Shown here: positions 19,929 to 31,282 of the stretch, in pieces | How positions within the stretch are numbered: the stretch's first letter is position 1 | Layout of the letters: every line of letters begins with the position of its first letter | Assembly (NCBI RefSeq): GCF_022965805.1 | Contig: NC_133118.1 | Span: forward strand, 5,921,057-5,985,056 | DNA length: 64,000 nucleotides | Reading direction: 5' to 3' | Source of the DNA: Primulina eburnea | Taxonomy: Eukaryota; Streptophyta; Magnoliopsida; Lamiales; Gesneriaceae | Translations under genes and position numbers: made by a program | The notes under the pieces: model-generated | Told to the model about the DNA's origin: nothing | The model's input: only the letters and a program-made list of their open reading frames with translations | Databases searched by the model: none

Positions 19929-20640
19929 TGATGTGATCCGGGTAAAATGGATGAGCAGGGTCGGGTGCTCCACCGGATCAAATCAAGAATTTATAGTGTT
20001 GTTTAGGAAAATGAGCAAGGTAGATGGCTTCGATCGTGACCTGCAAACAATGAAAGGAACTCGTGAATGGGCGCCGGAAGGGTGTCCGGCAGTGACCACT
20101 CCGATGCTTAAGTCAGCAGGGTTGTCGAGAGGGAACTTAAAGCAATATGTATGAATGCTTGAGAGTGAAGAAATTTTTGACCTCTTGTGATGTCAACGAT
20201 ACCTGCTATTTGAAGAGAAGCTAGGGCTACCTTGATGCGTGTGCTCACCTACTACCTGTACCCTCGGACGTTGACGGCCTGTCGGGTCCCTTTCTACCCG
20301 ATAGCTTCGTGGGCACTCCAAGAATAAGGGACGTTGACTGCATGTCCAGTCCCTTTCTTCTCCATATTTTCGGGGATACGTTCAGGCGGAAGACGTTGAC
20401 TTCCCGCCCAGTCGCTTTCTGCCTTACAATCTGTAAGATCCTCTAAGTAAGTTACTCGAGTATTGAGCCCTCGGCTTCAGCATGAAAGCCCGGTCCCTAG
20501 TTGCTCGGGAGGTAAGTAAATACCCGATCATGCATGAAGCGCCCAGTCGCGTGGGTAACAATCGCCCTCCCGGTTTCTATAGGGGCTACTCAATGACATT
20601 TTCCGGGTCCTCCAGGACCCGAGCCCTTATAGGGGTATCA
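19929..20640 (-). repeat. 5' LTR of the Tat element (712 bp)
   Basis: Same termini as the left copy and almost identical. It should carry the promoter for gag-pol; I could not identify a convincing TATA box on the minus strand within it. Confidence 0.95.
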
Positions 20641-20645
20641 ATTAT
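20641..20645. repeat. Target-site duplication ATTAT, right copy
   Basis: It matches 6986-6990 exactly and closes the Tat insertion. Confidence 0.95.
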
Positions 20646-20978
20646 GATTGGAAACAAATTAATATTCAGTAATAATTTTGATTATCAATAATGATTTTAG
20701 CATGGAAAATTTCCATCAATTGTCTAAATAAATTTATCAATGTTGTAGTGACACTAAGAGAAATTGTGCCTTAAATATTGTAATATCGTTAAATCAAAAT
20801 CGTACACCTCATTGTAATAAAAATAAAAAAATGTCTGAATACATTTTTAATTTTGATCATACTGTGAAGGGAGAAATATACGTCGCGACATGAGAGCTTC
20901 TCCCATAAAGGATCAACCAATCAAATTTTAAATTAATTTAAGACTTCGTAATTTGAGGATCTGAATTTCTAGCTAGAG
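20646..20978. other. AT-rich target DNA right of the Tat element
   Basis: No gene or recognisable repeat end seen. Confidence 0.4.
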
Positions 20979-21163
20979 TAGGTTCTCTTGTGAGACGGTC
21001 TCACGAATATTTAATTATCCGTGAGATGGATCAACCTTACCGATATTCACAATAAAAAGTAATACTCTTAACATAAAAAGTAATATTTTTATATGGTTGA
21101 CCCAAATAAGAGATCCGTCAAATAAAATACGACTTATGAGACCATCTCACACAAGTTTTTGCC
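20979..21163 (+). mobile_element. MITE copy 1 with palindromic terminal repeats
   Basis: Both ends carry CTTGTG(TG)AGACGGTCTCAC in inverted orientation, and each end contains a near-palindrome GAGACGGTCTC. The interior has paired AAAAAGTAATA segments and TGACCCAAATAAGAGATCCGT. Two further copies in the window (21651, 43926) support a dispersed non-autonomous family of about 180 bp. The superfamily is not clear. Confidence 0.7.
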
Positions 21164-21186
21164 TTCTACCTATACATACGACATTT

Positions 21187-21194
21187 TGTGTGTT

Positions 21195-21227
<33 letters not shown>

Positions 21228-21228
21228 T
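21187..21228. repeat. (TG)n(TA)n microsatellite
   Basis: A TG tract with one interruption passes directly into a TA tract. Confidence 0.9.
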
Positions 21229-21650
21229 ACTTTTTATATGTTAATCTCAAATGATATGATGTTGATATTATAATTATCGTATCGAATAAATCTTATAATT
21301 AATTTGATTTGATTAATTAAGTCACATGAAGATCCTTATTTAATTAATACTGAGCTTCCTAATTATGAAACATGGTTAAAATATACTAACCACAAGGGAA
21401 TAAAAATTGTTAAATGTCAAATGATCGTTTTAAAAAAAGTAAACATAAAATCTTTCTGATACTGACCATATTTTATGATACACGTAATCACACATATAAT
21501 AAGCAAAAAAATGAATTTACGGCACAAATTATTTTAAAAAGTTATTCATGATACATTATTGAACAATTATATGACAAAAAATATATTCTTTAATAAATCA
21601 TTTTGTGATATACATACATATATTCATCCGTAATATAATATAAAACGAAT

Positions 21651-21830
21651 AAGTCTATTGTGAGATGGTCTTACGAATCTTTATCTGTGAGTCGAGTCAA
21701 CTCTACCTATATTTAAAATAAAAAATAATACTCTTAGCATAAAAAATAATACTTTTTCATGGATGACCCAAATAAGATATTCGTCTTACAAAATACGACT
21801 CATAAGACCGTCTCACACAAGTTTTTGCTA
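21651..21830 (+). mobile_element. MITE copy 2
   Basis: Same structure as 20979-21163, more diverged at the left end (TGAGATGGTCTTACG), with an intact right end TAAGACCGTCTCACACAAG. It lies less than 0.5 kb from copy 1 in the same orientation. Confidence 0.7.
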
Positions 21831-22213
21831 CATAAAACTAGTGCCCGAAAGCATTCAATGCGAGTATTTACAATAAATATATATAATATAAACAAGTCAA
21901 TAACTTTTGTTGTAGAATCTTTTGTATTAGTTTTTTTTAATAAAAATAAAGTATTTTATTGTTTTTGTGTGTGAGGTCTTTTTTTAGTAAAAGAAATTGA
22001 AGGTGGTTGAATTAAGCATGCATGCATGAATGAATGAGAGTAATATTATTGAAGGTGGAAAAACTCTCAAGTAAGGGTCTCATTAGGATTCTAACTATAG
22101 AGTCTTAATATGATTCTAAATCTATCCATGAAAATTATAAACATTACAATACCTAGACTTTTTCTATCTATTCTCTCTCCTCCACGAAGGAAAATAGGCC
22201 TATCTTTGTTTGA
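21831..22213. other. AT-rich sequence without a gene
   Basis: A GCATGCATGCATGAATGAATG run occurs near 22017. Nothing coding is supported. It forms the left flank of the nested LTR stack. Confidence 0.4.
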
Positions 22214-25200
22214 CATATTGTTAAGATATTGTTATTATTTTTAAAGTTTTGGTGATTGACAAAATCCAAACAACACCTAACTGTTTTAGGAAATAGCCGC
22301 AATCTATCTTGTACAACAGGAACGCTTCAACCGCTTGATCTCAACCGCTTGCAGCATCTCAGAAGCTTGAAGAGTTTCAATCGTTAGAAGTTTTTCAACC
22401 GGCTACTTAAAGACTTCGCCGCTTCATTTAAGGAGCTATTTATTGAACACTTAATGAAGAACATTATCTGGCCAGTTCAGGACATTCAATATTTTTGCAC
22501 CGCTACAATTCAACCATGTCATGCTCCATAAAGATTTTCATTTATGTCACTATCTCAAAAAAGAAAGATTGTTCAAATATCGTACAAGTTCTGATGGAGA
22601 TAACAATTACTATCAAGAGGACATCTAACAACAAGTAGCAACTCTTCAGAGGAACGAGATTCAAAGTTGCACAATCCAAGAGAACATTAAATGCTTTCGC
22701 AGCTGATAGTGATACATCATTTCAACGTTAAAGGTTTACGTTACATATCCTTTGTCGACCATTGGACTGATGGCCTATAAATGAAGAGTTGAAGAATGCA
22801 AGATGACATCGATGAATTTTGCAATCTACGACATACAAGCTTTCAACCGCTATATTGCAACATCATTAAGCTTGCATATCTGAAGATATTGAGCGCACTT
22901 AAAGTTTCATTCTTTATCGCTCAATCAAGCACGCACTCATTTGAAATCTATCTAATCATTTAAGGATCAACCTCCTGCTACTCAAGCATAATGTTTCTTT
23001 ATATTAGTAATCGTTGGGTTATTTGATTTATTAAGTGGTCTGGTGAACCGAGGGTTCTTAAACATCAAGAAGTGTAAAGTGATCACTAAGAGTTCCAACA
23101 CAGAGTGTGTGATAAGTCCTGATTGGAGTGGGCTGTTGCAACAGTTTTGTAAAGCTAAAGTCTTTTAGTGGAATATTTCCTGAAAAGGAAGAAGGGGTGG
23201 CGTATGAGTTTTATCTCCAAACATCCATAAAATCATGTGTGGGGACACGAACCTATTTCATTTCTTAATCATTATTAGGATCATTTAATTAATCTGGGTC
23301 TCATTTTTTTTTTAAATACAGATGCGGAAACATAGTTGAATTAATATGATATGAATATCAACATAAAGTACAAGTCCTTTACAATATATGTTTATTGCAA
23401 CTAAAGTTCAGCCACTACATCAAGTACTGAAAATCAATCTACTCTAAGTCCGGATCTCCACGCTAATCTTGAATCTCACATTCTCTTTGTGACCCTGATC
23501 ATGTCCCACCTGTTGTCATGAACACATACAAATAAGACAGCAGCCGGATAACTCCGGTGAGAAATACATTCCAGTATAAACAATGAATACATGCAATCGT
23601 ATAACAAATATAAAATCCTGAAACAAATATCAATAGCATGTATCAAATCAGAAAGACATAAATCGATATAAACTGTAAATCAACTTTGGACTCGTCACCT
23701 CAGACTCGACTCATCTCTAATCTAGGGATCCTGGTTCCTGGACATTGGCACATTTATCGAATCTCGGCGATATGAATGAAACAACTCCTAAGCAACATCG
23801 ATATAGCCAAACATCCAGTGTCTTGGCGACTCAGCCGAAGACTTGGCAAATCAGCCAATGACTAGGCAAATCAGCCTATACTCGACACCTGTTCTACTAT
23901 AACTCAATAGACTAAGCATATCAATATCAATAATTGCAAATGTCAATGCAATAACTAAAGTATGTGGTTTTAGGGAAACTCGAGTCCAATCTGACTCAAG
24001 TCGGTCTCCCGGTTAACATTGATTTATACCTTTCGTTCGTTGAATTCTGGCTGTGTCGAAGTCTCGAACTCAAAGCCTGTCAATACTCAATCTGGCACTG
24101 ACAATATCGAGGAGTATAATATCAATACACCGCTCAAATCAATACTGGATATAATCAGAACTAAATCAAATTCTGTTTCAACGGCATAACTGTGGGGACC
24201 CGGACGCTAATCAAAATCATAATCGTCATTGGGACTAATTAATCAATTATAAAACAGGGTCTAAATTTTTTTTTTAAAATGCGGAACGTAGTGAAATCAA
24301 ACTAATATACAACTCAGTATAAAATAAAAGTACAAGTCATGTACCACAAACATCTATTCCACCAAGGTTTAAACATCTAATATCAAGTGTTCGACCCTAT
24401 ATCTAATCCAAGTCCGGAGCCTCCACTCTAATCACGATCTCTTCTCATCTCCTGGACCCTGAACCTGTCCCACCTGTTGTCATGTACACATACAAACAAG
24501 ACAACAGCCGGATAACTCCGGTGAGAATAAATCCCAGTATAAATCAAAGAACATGCAGTCATATGTTCAATACAAAGCATGAAACAGATAACAGTAATAC
24601 ATATCAACATCCGAAATGTAAACAATATCAATATGTCGACAATACTCGTGACTCCACGATTCAGACTAGACTCATTCCTAGCCTAGGGATCCCGGTGTCC
24701 AGATGTGGCATTCCTATATCGACAAAAAGTAATAGAAAAGACTCCAGTTCTATCCAAGTCGATATAACCAAACATCCAGTGTCCAGACGCATCCGTCATA
24801 GACTATGGTCTATCACCATATCTTGTGACATCGTGCAATGTACCCGTGGTTACCTGCCACTATCAGGTACTTCTGTCACAAGATTACTCGTCTAATGCAT
24901 GCTCCTATAACTCCATAGAACAAGCATTTAAATCAAATCATTAAACACAATGATAAAAAAATAATAAGTATGTGATTTAGGGAAACTCAAGTATATCCTA
25001 CTTGAGTCGATGTCCCAATACACATTGACTTATACATTTCTTTCTGATATTCTGCCCCTGTCGAAGTCTCGAACTCAAAGCCTGTCAATACTCAATCTGA
25101 CAATAACAATATCGAGGGTACAATATCAATATACCACTCAATCAATACTGGATAAAATCAGAATTCAATCAAATTCTGTTTCAACAACATAACGTTATAT

Positions 25201-25604
25201 TTTCAATATATCCAGCACTACCATATCAGTCAGATATCAATCCCAACACCTCATACTCGATAATACTTCAATCTTGATATCAATTCTCAATCAACTCCAC
25301 TCTAAAAATCATAACAATCTCATATGGTATTTGTTCCTCAGTCCGGTTTTGATTATACGATGTCTAACATGCCAAGAACATCATATATGAATCATATCAG
25401 ATTCTGACAATACCATAATTTCAGAACATATCAAAACGTAGCAAAACTTACGTCCAGTTGTATCCTACGTTGATAGGAACTCAATACCGAAGTCGGATTC
25501 AAAATCGGACGGGCGGATTTCTCACAAAAGGCGTAAGGATTTTTCACAATCTTCCTCGGACCTTTCTCGATTTCCTTTCGTTTCCTCTTTTTTGAAGAAT
25601 TGCA

Positions 25605-25612
<8 letters not shown>

Positions 25613-25665
<53 letters not shown>
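25613..25665. repeat. (TA)n microsatellite in LTR C
   Basis: More than 50 bp of uninterrupted TA between GTG and CACAC ends. Frames across it are artefacts. Confidence 0.92.
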
Positions 25666-25670
<5 letters not shown>

Positions 25671-25714
25671 GTTGCATGCACAAGGACGAGTGGCTCATCC
25701 CACATTTTACACGT

Positions 25715-25905
25715 CTCGCGCTCGGGCGGTAAGAAAGTACCGCTCGAGCACGGCACTTTCTGCCCGGATGCTTGGTTTATCACACATTGGCGCTCGGGCG
25801 GTAATATTCTACCGCTCGGGCGCCGAACTTTCTGTTCGAGTATCATTTTTATGGTGCATTGGCGCTCGGGCGGTCTCTTTCTACCGCTCGGGCGCCACGA
25901 GTTCT
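25715..25905. repeat. Array of GC-rich hairpin boxes built on CGCTCGGGCG
   Basis: Six boxes occur in three pairs. In a pair, GGCGCTCGGGCGGTA is followed after about 6-8 nt by TACCGCTCGGGCGCC, which forms a hairpin with a 15-bp stem except for the central bases. Pairs are separated by about 65 bp. In element orientation the array is in the first few hundred bases of the LTR, that is in U3. Confidence 0.85.
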
Positions 25906-27112
25906 GTACAAAATCTTGTTTTTTTCTTGCACCTACGCCCGGATTTTCCACGTGAGCTCCTATAACCTCAAGTCCACCAATTAATCAACATCTGATTACA
26001 GTAATTAAATCTCGGGCATTACAATAACGGCCCAAACTCAATATACCCTGCAATACAATATCAGTCAGATATCAATCCCAACATCTCATAATCAATAACA
26101 ATACCAATCAGATATCAAATCTCAATCAATTCCATTTTAAAATCATAATAATTCCATATGGTATATGTTCTTCAATCCGGTTTCAATTATACGATGTCTA
26201 CTATGTCAAGAACATCATATATGAATCATATCCGATTCTGACAATATCATAATTTCAAAACATGTCAAAACGTAATAAAAATTACGTCCAATTGAAGCTC
26301 TTGTCGATAGAAACACGGTACTGAAGTCGGATTGAAATTCTAACGGTTGGATATTTCACAATTCGAATTCTAAGATCAAGAATTGAAAATCTCCCTCAAA
26401 GCTCTCGGTTTTCTTCTGAAAGGAATGAAGGAATTTAATACTTTTATATATCAACTTGCATGCCAAAAATAGGTGGCTTCCTCTTGATGCAGCACGTCTC
26501 TCGGGCGCCACGAGTTCTGTACAAAATCTTGTTTTTTTCTTGCACCTACGCCCGGATTTTCCACGTGAGCTCCTATAACCTCAAGTCCACCAATTAATCA
26601 ACATCTGATTACAGTAATTAAATCTCGGGCATTACAATAACGGCCCAAACTCAATATACCCTGCAATACAATATCAGTCAGATATCAATCCCAACATCTC
26701 ATAATCAATAACAATACCAATCAGATATCAAATCTCAATCAATTCCATTTTAAAATCATAATAATTCCATATGGTATATGTTCTTCAATCCGGTTTCAAT
26801 TATACGATGTCTACTATGTCAAGAACATCATATATGAATCATATCCGATTCTGACAATATCATAATTTCAAAACATGTCAAAACGTAATAAAAATTACGT
26901 CCAATTGAAGCTCTTGTCGATAGAAACACGGTACTGAAGTCGGATTGAAATTCTAACGGTTGGATATTTCACAATTCGAATTCTAAGATCAAGAATTGAA
27001 AATCTCCCCCAAAGCTCTCGGTTTTCTTCTGAAAGGAATAAAGGAATTTAATACTTTTATATATCAACTTGCATGCCAAAAATAGGTGGCTTCCTCTTGA
27101 TGCAGCACGTCT
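25887..27112. repeat. 613-bp tandem duplication across the LTR C / LTR B junction
   Basis: 25887-26499 and 26500-27112 are direct copies. I found two differences: CTCCCTC against CTCCCCC, and GGAATGAAGG against GGAATAAAGG. Each copy includes the end of LTR C, the ATAAC duplication and 470 bp of LTR B, so the duplication came after the nested insertion. Confidence 0.95.
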
Positions 27113-27285
27113 CGCGCATATGCGCGAGACCTACTGGTCTCCGTAATAATCTCCTCGGTAGCTTGCGCATATGCGCGCACCATCGCCGCACATATGCACG
27201 AGGTTCTCTGGACTTGGCGAACATCCTTTGTACAGCTCGCGCATATGCGCGAGGTCCTCTGCCTCCCTCGCGCATATGCGAGGGG
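27111..27285. repeat. Array of CGCGCATATGCGCG palindromes in LTR B
   Basis: Several perfect or near-perfect copies of the 12-bp palindrome GCGCATATGCGC within 175 bp, alternating with GAGACCTACTGGTCTC-type inverted repeats. It is at the same place in LTR B as the CGCTCGGGCG boxes in LTR C. Confidence 0.88.
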
Positions 27286-27648
27286 TACTATCCTCCCACA
27301 TTCGATATCATACGTTACCTCAAATCGTGTCTCAGAGTGATCCTTCATAATCATATAATCAATAATCGCAAATTAACATCAAATAAATCTCGGGCATTAC
27401 ATCATGTGTCTTTACTCTATGCAATCTCTTATATTTTGAACTGTTTCTTTTTAACAAGCTAGCCAACCAGTTGTAACTATTATTAGAAATTTTGAATTGT
27501 CTTCCGCACTTTTTAAGTAGTTCATATTTATAACCGTTTGAGTAAAATTTCAACCGTCTAAAAATTATTGTAAACAAATTTAAAAATGTAAATTTCTTTA
27601 AGTGTTTATTAACATCCTTCTAAACTCTTCTCCGATCCTAACACATAT

Positions 27649-28308
27649 TCCACGATTGACCATCATAGCACCATGGTGTGTCGCCTCACCGCCGTATAGT
27701 TTCCATCATCTTCTGATGATCTATTATTAATTCCTAATTTTGTCTAGTTTTCTACGACAATATAGATAAAGAACTCAGTTATCAATCATAACTTAATTCG
27801 GAGAACAAAAAAAGGTGGTTAATCCAGTAGAGAGTTAATAGAGATTTACTTGAAGGATTACCGTGCCCAATAATATTTTGATTGTCAAAATGAAAATTTC
27901 TTTGAAAATTTTATACTTTCGTTGCTTTCTTGGTTACGAGAAATCGACATTCTGACAATTTAATGAAGTTAACCATGATAATTATTGTCGTATGATATTT
28001 TTAGTATAAAGCCTACTAATTAGACTTATCCTTGTCATTTTCGGTACATGGCCATTAATTGAATAATCTATAGCCATTCAAATTCGAACAGTGAGACGTC
28101 ATTATAAAAAGGGCTTAAATGTTTCAAGAAACCCTATCGCATTCTCGAAAAACTCGCAAAGAACTCACAAGTATCAAGTTCAAGGCGTTACAAATTTCAA
28201 CACCCACTCAAAGATGATTCTGATCAAGTTAAGGATCAATTTTTACTATTGCATTACTCACCATACAAATAATAACGATCTCATTGTTTAAATCATCAGT
28301 ACACTTGT
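27649..28308. other. AT-rich sequence without a gene
   Basis: It contains TATAAAAAGGGC near 28104 and a following A/C-rich stretch that looks like an old LTR or leader, but no ends or coding frame are supported. Confidence 0.35.
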
Positions 28309-29680
28309 TGTAAGGACCGTGTATCATATTATCGTAAATCCTATGGTGAAAATATCGATAATTCATGAATTTGTTATGTGACTATGTGTATGACGTATAT
28401 AATTGAAAATGAAATTGAGAAAAATGGTGGTGATAATGAAAGATTGTATTATAAATTGATTTGTGCTTGAAAAGTGTGCTGAACCGCAATAGAAAAGTTA
28501 CACATGTTACTGCTTTTTAGCTTAATTAACGGAGTATTAGTCCAAATGAAATGAGGAAAATTCCATTGGAAATTTAATACATAGTACTAACACTTTCATG
28601 TTTTGAATTTTGTCCAAATCCATTTGGAAATAGGGGAAAAATCATCCCGAATTGTATCGTGTGCGTTGCAGTTTCTGCACGGACACATTTTGAGAGAATG
28701 AGCATAAATCTCGCATCCAATATCCAAATTGAGTGCAGTTGGTGGAAAATTAAAGATAGGACATAGATCTACAACGTTCATGTTGACCAATTTTGCTGAT
28801 TCGAAACGTAAAATATAGTTTCGGGCTGAAAAAGTCGCGCTAGGGTGCAACTTCTGCTCGCCCGAGCGCGTGACCAAACCTTCGGCTGTACCAGGGGCGC
28901 CCGAGCGCGAATTTTGGTCCGCCGGGGCGAGAGTCCCTCGAATTTCACAATATTTAAGCTGATAAGAATGAAGTTAATGATAAGTTCTTCCCTTTTCCTC
29001 TGAACCTTCGAAGGAAATAGTTGGGAATTGATTTCTACCGTACGAAATCACCTCGAAATGTTGTCCAAACTTGAAATAAATTATATATTCGAAATCCTCG
29101 CGTCGAGAGCTTTCTTTTGAGGTAAGATTCTTTTAGTTTCAGCAGCTCTAATTATTAAAATGCTGGAATAGCATGTATTTGAAGTCGAGATCCAAATATG
29201 CGATAGAATAACCGACAAGAAACTAAGTTTTGAAGTCAGAATTGAATTATGCTCTGATTTCAATTTGATTTGAATTTTCAAAGTTTCAAAAGATATTTAT
29301 TGTTGATTTTGAATGATTTTATTGATTGAAATGAATATGTTATTAATGTAGATAGATTATTATACTGATATCTTCAAGCTACATCGACTGGAACGAAGAA
29401 TTGAGGTATGTCGCGACCGAGTAACGTACGACAAGTATCTATATGATATGATATATGTTTGATTGATTTGATTGATAATATATGTCTATATGCCTTATTT
29501 GTTGAGTTGATGTGGCATACATGACATACACGTTGAGCTATGATCCTTGGATACCTATTATGATTGGATTTGATTCTGGGGTTTGTGAATACGATGCTAT
29601 GTTTGGCATTATATGGCTCTTAAAGCATAGTCATTAGTGGCCCCGCTGATTGATTGAGTCATGCAATACTAGTTAACTCA
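28309..29680 (+). repeat. Truncated Ty3-type LTR fragment, plus orientation
   Basis: It starts TGTAAGGACCGTGTATC, a typical Del/Tekay-type LTR start, and runs through GC-rich boxes at 28843-28930 (CTCGCCCGAGCGCG, GGCGCCCGAGCGCG, CCGCCGGGGCGAG) and TTGAGGTATGTCGCGACCGAG near 29400. The right end fades into AT-rich DNA and no second LTR or coding region follows. The boundary at the right is approximate. Confidence 0.5.
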
Positions 29681-29694
29681 ATTAATCTTTTCAT

Positions 29695-29825
29695 TAAATC
29701 AAAAATATGAAGAGCCAAAAGTTTTCAATTAACTCAAAAATGTAGAAAGTCAAAAGACACTTCTATAATAATGAGTCGCAACCAACTCAAGAATGTGGAG
29801 AGCCAAAAGACACTCTCATATTCAC
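29695..29825. repeat. Three imperfect units of about 60 bp
   Basis: Three copies of A[AT][CT]AA[AG]AATRTGRAGAGCCAAAAG-like sequence, the last two followed by ACACT. Short local tandem repeat of unknown origin. Confidence 0.6.
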
Positions 29826-30490
29826 GAGACATAATTTTTATTTAAGTTCCAAATTTGATTCAAATTTCCAACAAGTTGTCCTACACCGATAAGATAAAAT
29901 CTCTGTGAGTTGCATAAATGAACTTGGACAATCCTCTCTCTTGAGCTAATTTTTGAGATTGAGTTAGATTAAAATATCAATCTTAACAAGGCCGACCTAC
30001 CAATTTTGTAGTCATATTTGGGGGGTTGCCCCCAATCTTTCATTTTGCTGAACAAGGTGGAGAAACCCTCTTTCGGAAGGACTAAAAAATTGTTGATTCA
30101 ATCCGTCTATTTGGCTAAGTTGGGTGAGCCCAATGCATTTTAAATATATCTCAGAATAAATATGACTCCATATAACGATGAATCTTGAATTATAATGCAC
30201 CAACTTATACACAACTTAGAATTACTTACTACGCATTCGTTAGACAACTGGTCGACCAAGAACATATTTAGAGACGAAAATCATAAAATAAAGTATTTCA
30301 TAGTTATATCATACTTCACACAAACTACACAAATATCAAGTCCTTTATTTATGAGACAAACATTTTTATTTAGAGAAATAAAGTTCCACACGAAACAAAT
30401 ATATCATTATTCATTAATATATGGAGTGACAATACATAAAAAGTATCTTTAAATACAGCCAACCATTGAAGTTTGATTTCTTAATCAATA
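29826..30490. other. AT-rich sequence without a gene
   Basis: A GGGGGGTTGCCCCC palindrome occurs near 30020. No coding or mobile feature is supported. Confidence 0.35.
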
Positions 30491-30494
30491 TATA

Positions 30495-30560
30495 ATTAAT
30501 GTGGTTCACTAATTAAATGCCTTCCATATCTGATTAATGTGGTTCACTAATTAAATGCCA
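30495..30560. repeat. Direct repeat, two copies 38 bp apart
   Basis: ATTAATGTGGTTCACTAATT followed by AAATGCC occurs twice in a row with a short spacer. Confidence 0.85.
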
Positions 30561-30659
30561 GTCGAAATTCCCATCACCACCAATGTCCACAAGTCCCATA
30601 TCTTATATTCACCATATAATGCTTGAAATATACCTAATGATTTTGATTATATCTAATTG

Positions 30660-30710
30660 AACTCACACACACTATATGTATAATAGCGATCATTTTTACG
30701 CGACTTGCGT

Positions 30711-30758
<48 letters not shown>

Positions 30759-30796
30759 TATATGTATAATAGCGATCATTTTTACGCGACTTGCGC

Positions 30797-30868
<72 letters not shown>
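30660..30868. repeat. Duplicated microsatellite cassette with two long (TA)n tracts
   Basis: The unique block ACTATATGTATAATAGCGAT through GCGACTTGCGTGTT is present twice, each copy followed by a long TA tract. The copies differ at a single base by eye (GCGTG against GCGCG). Confidence 0.9.
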
Positions 30869-30872
<4 letters not shown>

Positions 30873-31282
30873 TGATTTTTGTTGTTATGAGTATTACCAG
30901 CGGAAAAGAAATAATTATTTAAGGGTTAATTGTATGTTTTATCACCGTAAAATCTCGAGATTGCTAAAAAGTCTCATGCAAAACTGATTTATTAGTTCCT
31001 CGTATTTTCAAATTTTAAACACACATACTCTTGTTCATACGTGTTTTCTAATTACGGGTATTTTGTATTGAAGATTTGAAAACACGAAGAGTTAGTAATC
31101 ATCAGATTTTTTTCAGCAATCATTAGATTTCATAGGAGTATATAATTAAAAAAAAATTTAAAACATGAGGATGTTTCTCAATCAGGTTTTTTTTTATAAG
31201 ATAAGTTATCAGAAGTAAGACATGGGAAAATTCAAAAATTAATATAATATAGATGTTTTTGGAATTTTAGAGAGTTACACTT

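Larger units (their letters stand above)
6991..20640 (-). mobile_element. Complete young Ty3/gypsy LTR retrotransposon, Tat type
   Basis: The 13,650-bp element has two near-identical LTRs, a perfect TSD, a primer-binding site and polypurine tract in the right places for minus orientation, and one open gag-pol. The dual RNase H arrangement and the CHHC Gag knuckle place it in the Tat lineage. Nearly 7 kb between the gag-pol stop and the 3' LTR hold a cluster of genes on the opposite strand. The element is visibly GC-richer than its AT-rich surroundings. No frame-breaking lesion was seen, so it may be autonomous; the LTR identity says it moved very recently. Confidence 0.95.
24191..26023 (-). 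mobile_element. Solo LTR C, inserted in LTR B (1833 bp)
   Basis: It begins TGTGGGGACCCGG and ends CTCGGGCATTACA, with perfect ATAAC duplications at 24186-24190 and 26024-26028. It is a member of the same family as its host LTR B and in the same orientation, so a family inserted into its own copy. It contains a long (TA)n tract and GC-rich hairpin boxes. Confidence 0.92.
23238..27401 (-). mobile_element. Solo LTR B, inserted in LTR A
   Basis: It begins TGTGGGGACACG and ends CTCGGGCATTACA on the plus strand, with perfect TCATG duplications at 23233-23237 and 27402-27406. It belongs to the Tekay/Del-like family that flanks the element at 35915-43663, and reads in minus orientation (TGTAATGCCCGAG start). 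It is itself split by LTR C and by the 613-bp duplication. Confidence 0.9.
22219..27643. mobile_element. Solo LTR A, outermost of a three-level nest
   Basis: It begins TGTTAAGATATTG and ends CCGATCCTAACA, with perfect CATAT duplications at 22214-22218 and 27644-27648. Removing the insert leaves about 1256 bp. The segment around GTTGCAACAG..AAAGCTAAAGTC (about 23130-23170) resembles plant Ty1/copia LTRs, so copia is likely but not proven. A truncated sibling lies at 59396-60045. Confidence 0.88.

Noticed and set aside
25600..25670. Hydrophobic Tyr/Ile-rich proteins at TA tracts (also 30676-30870 and 33818-34042)
   Set aside because: They are translations of (TA)n microsatellites.
28596..28877. 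Minus-strand frame of 93 aa
   Set aside because: It lies wholly in an LTR fragment with GC-rich boxes and has no recognised homology.
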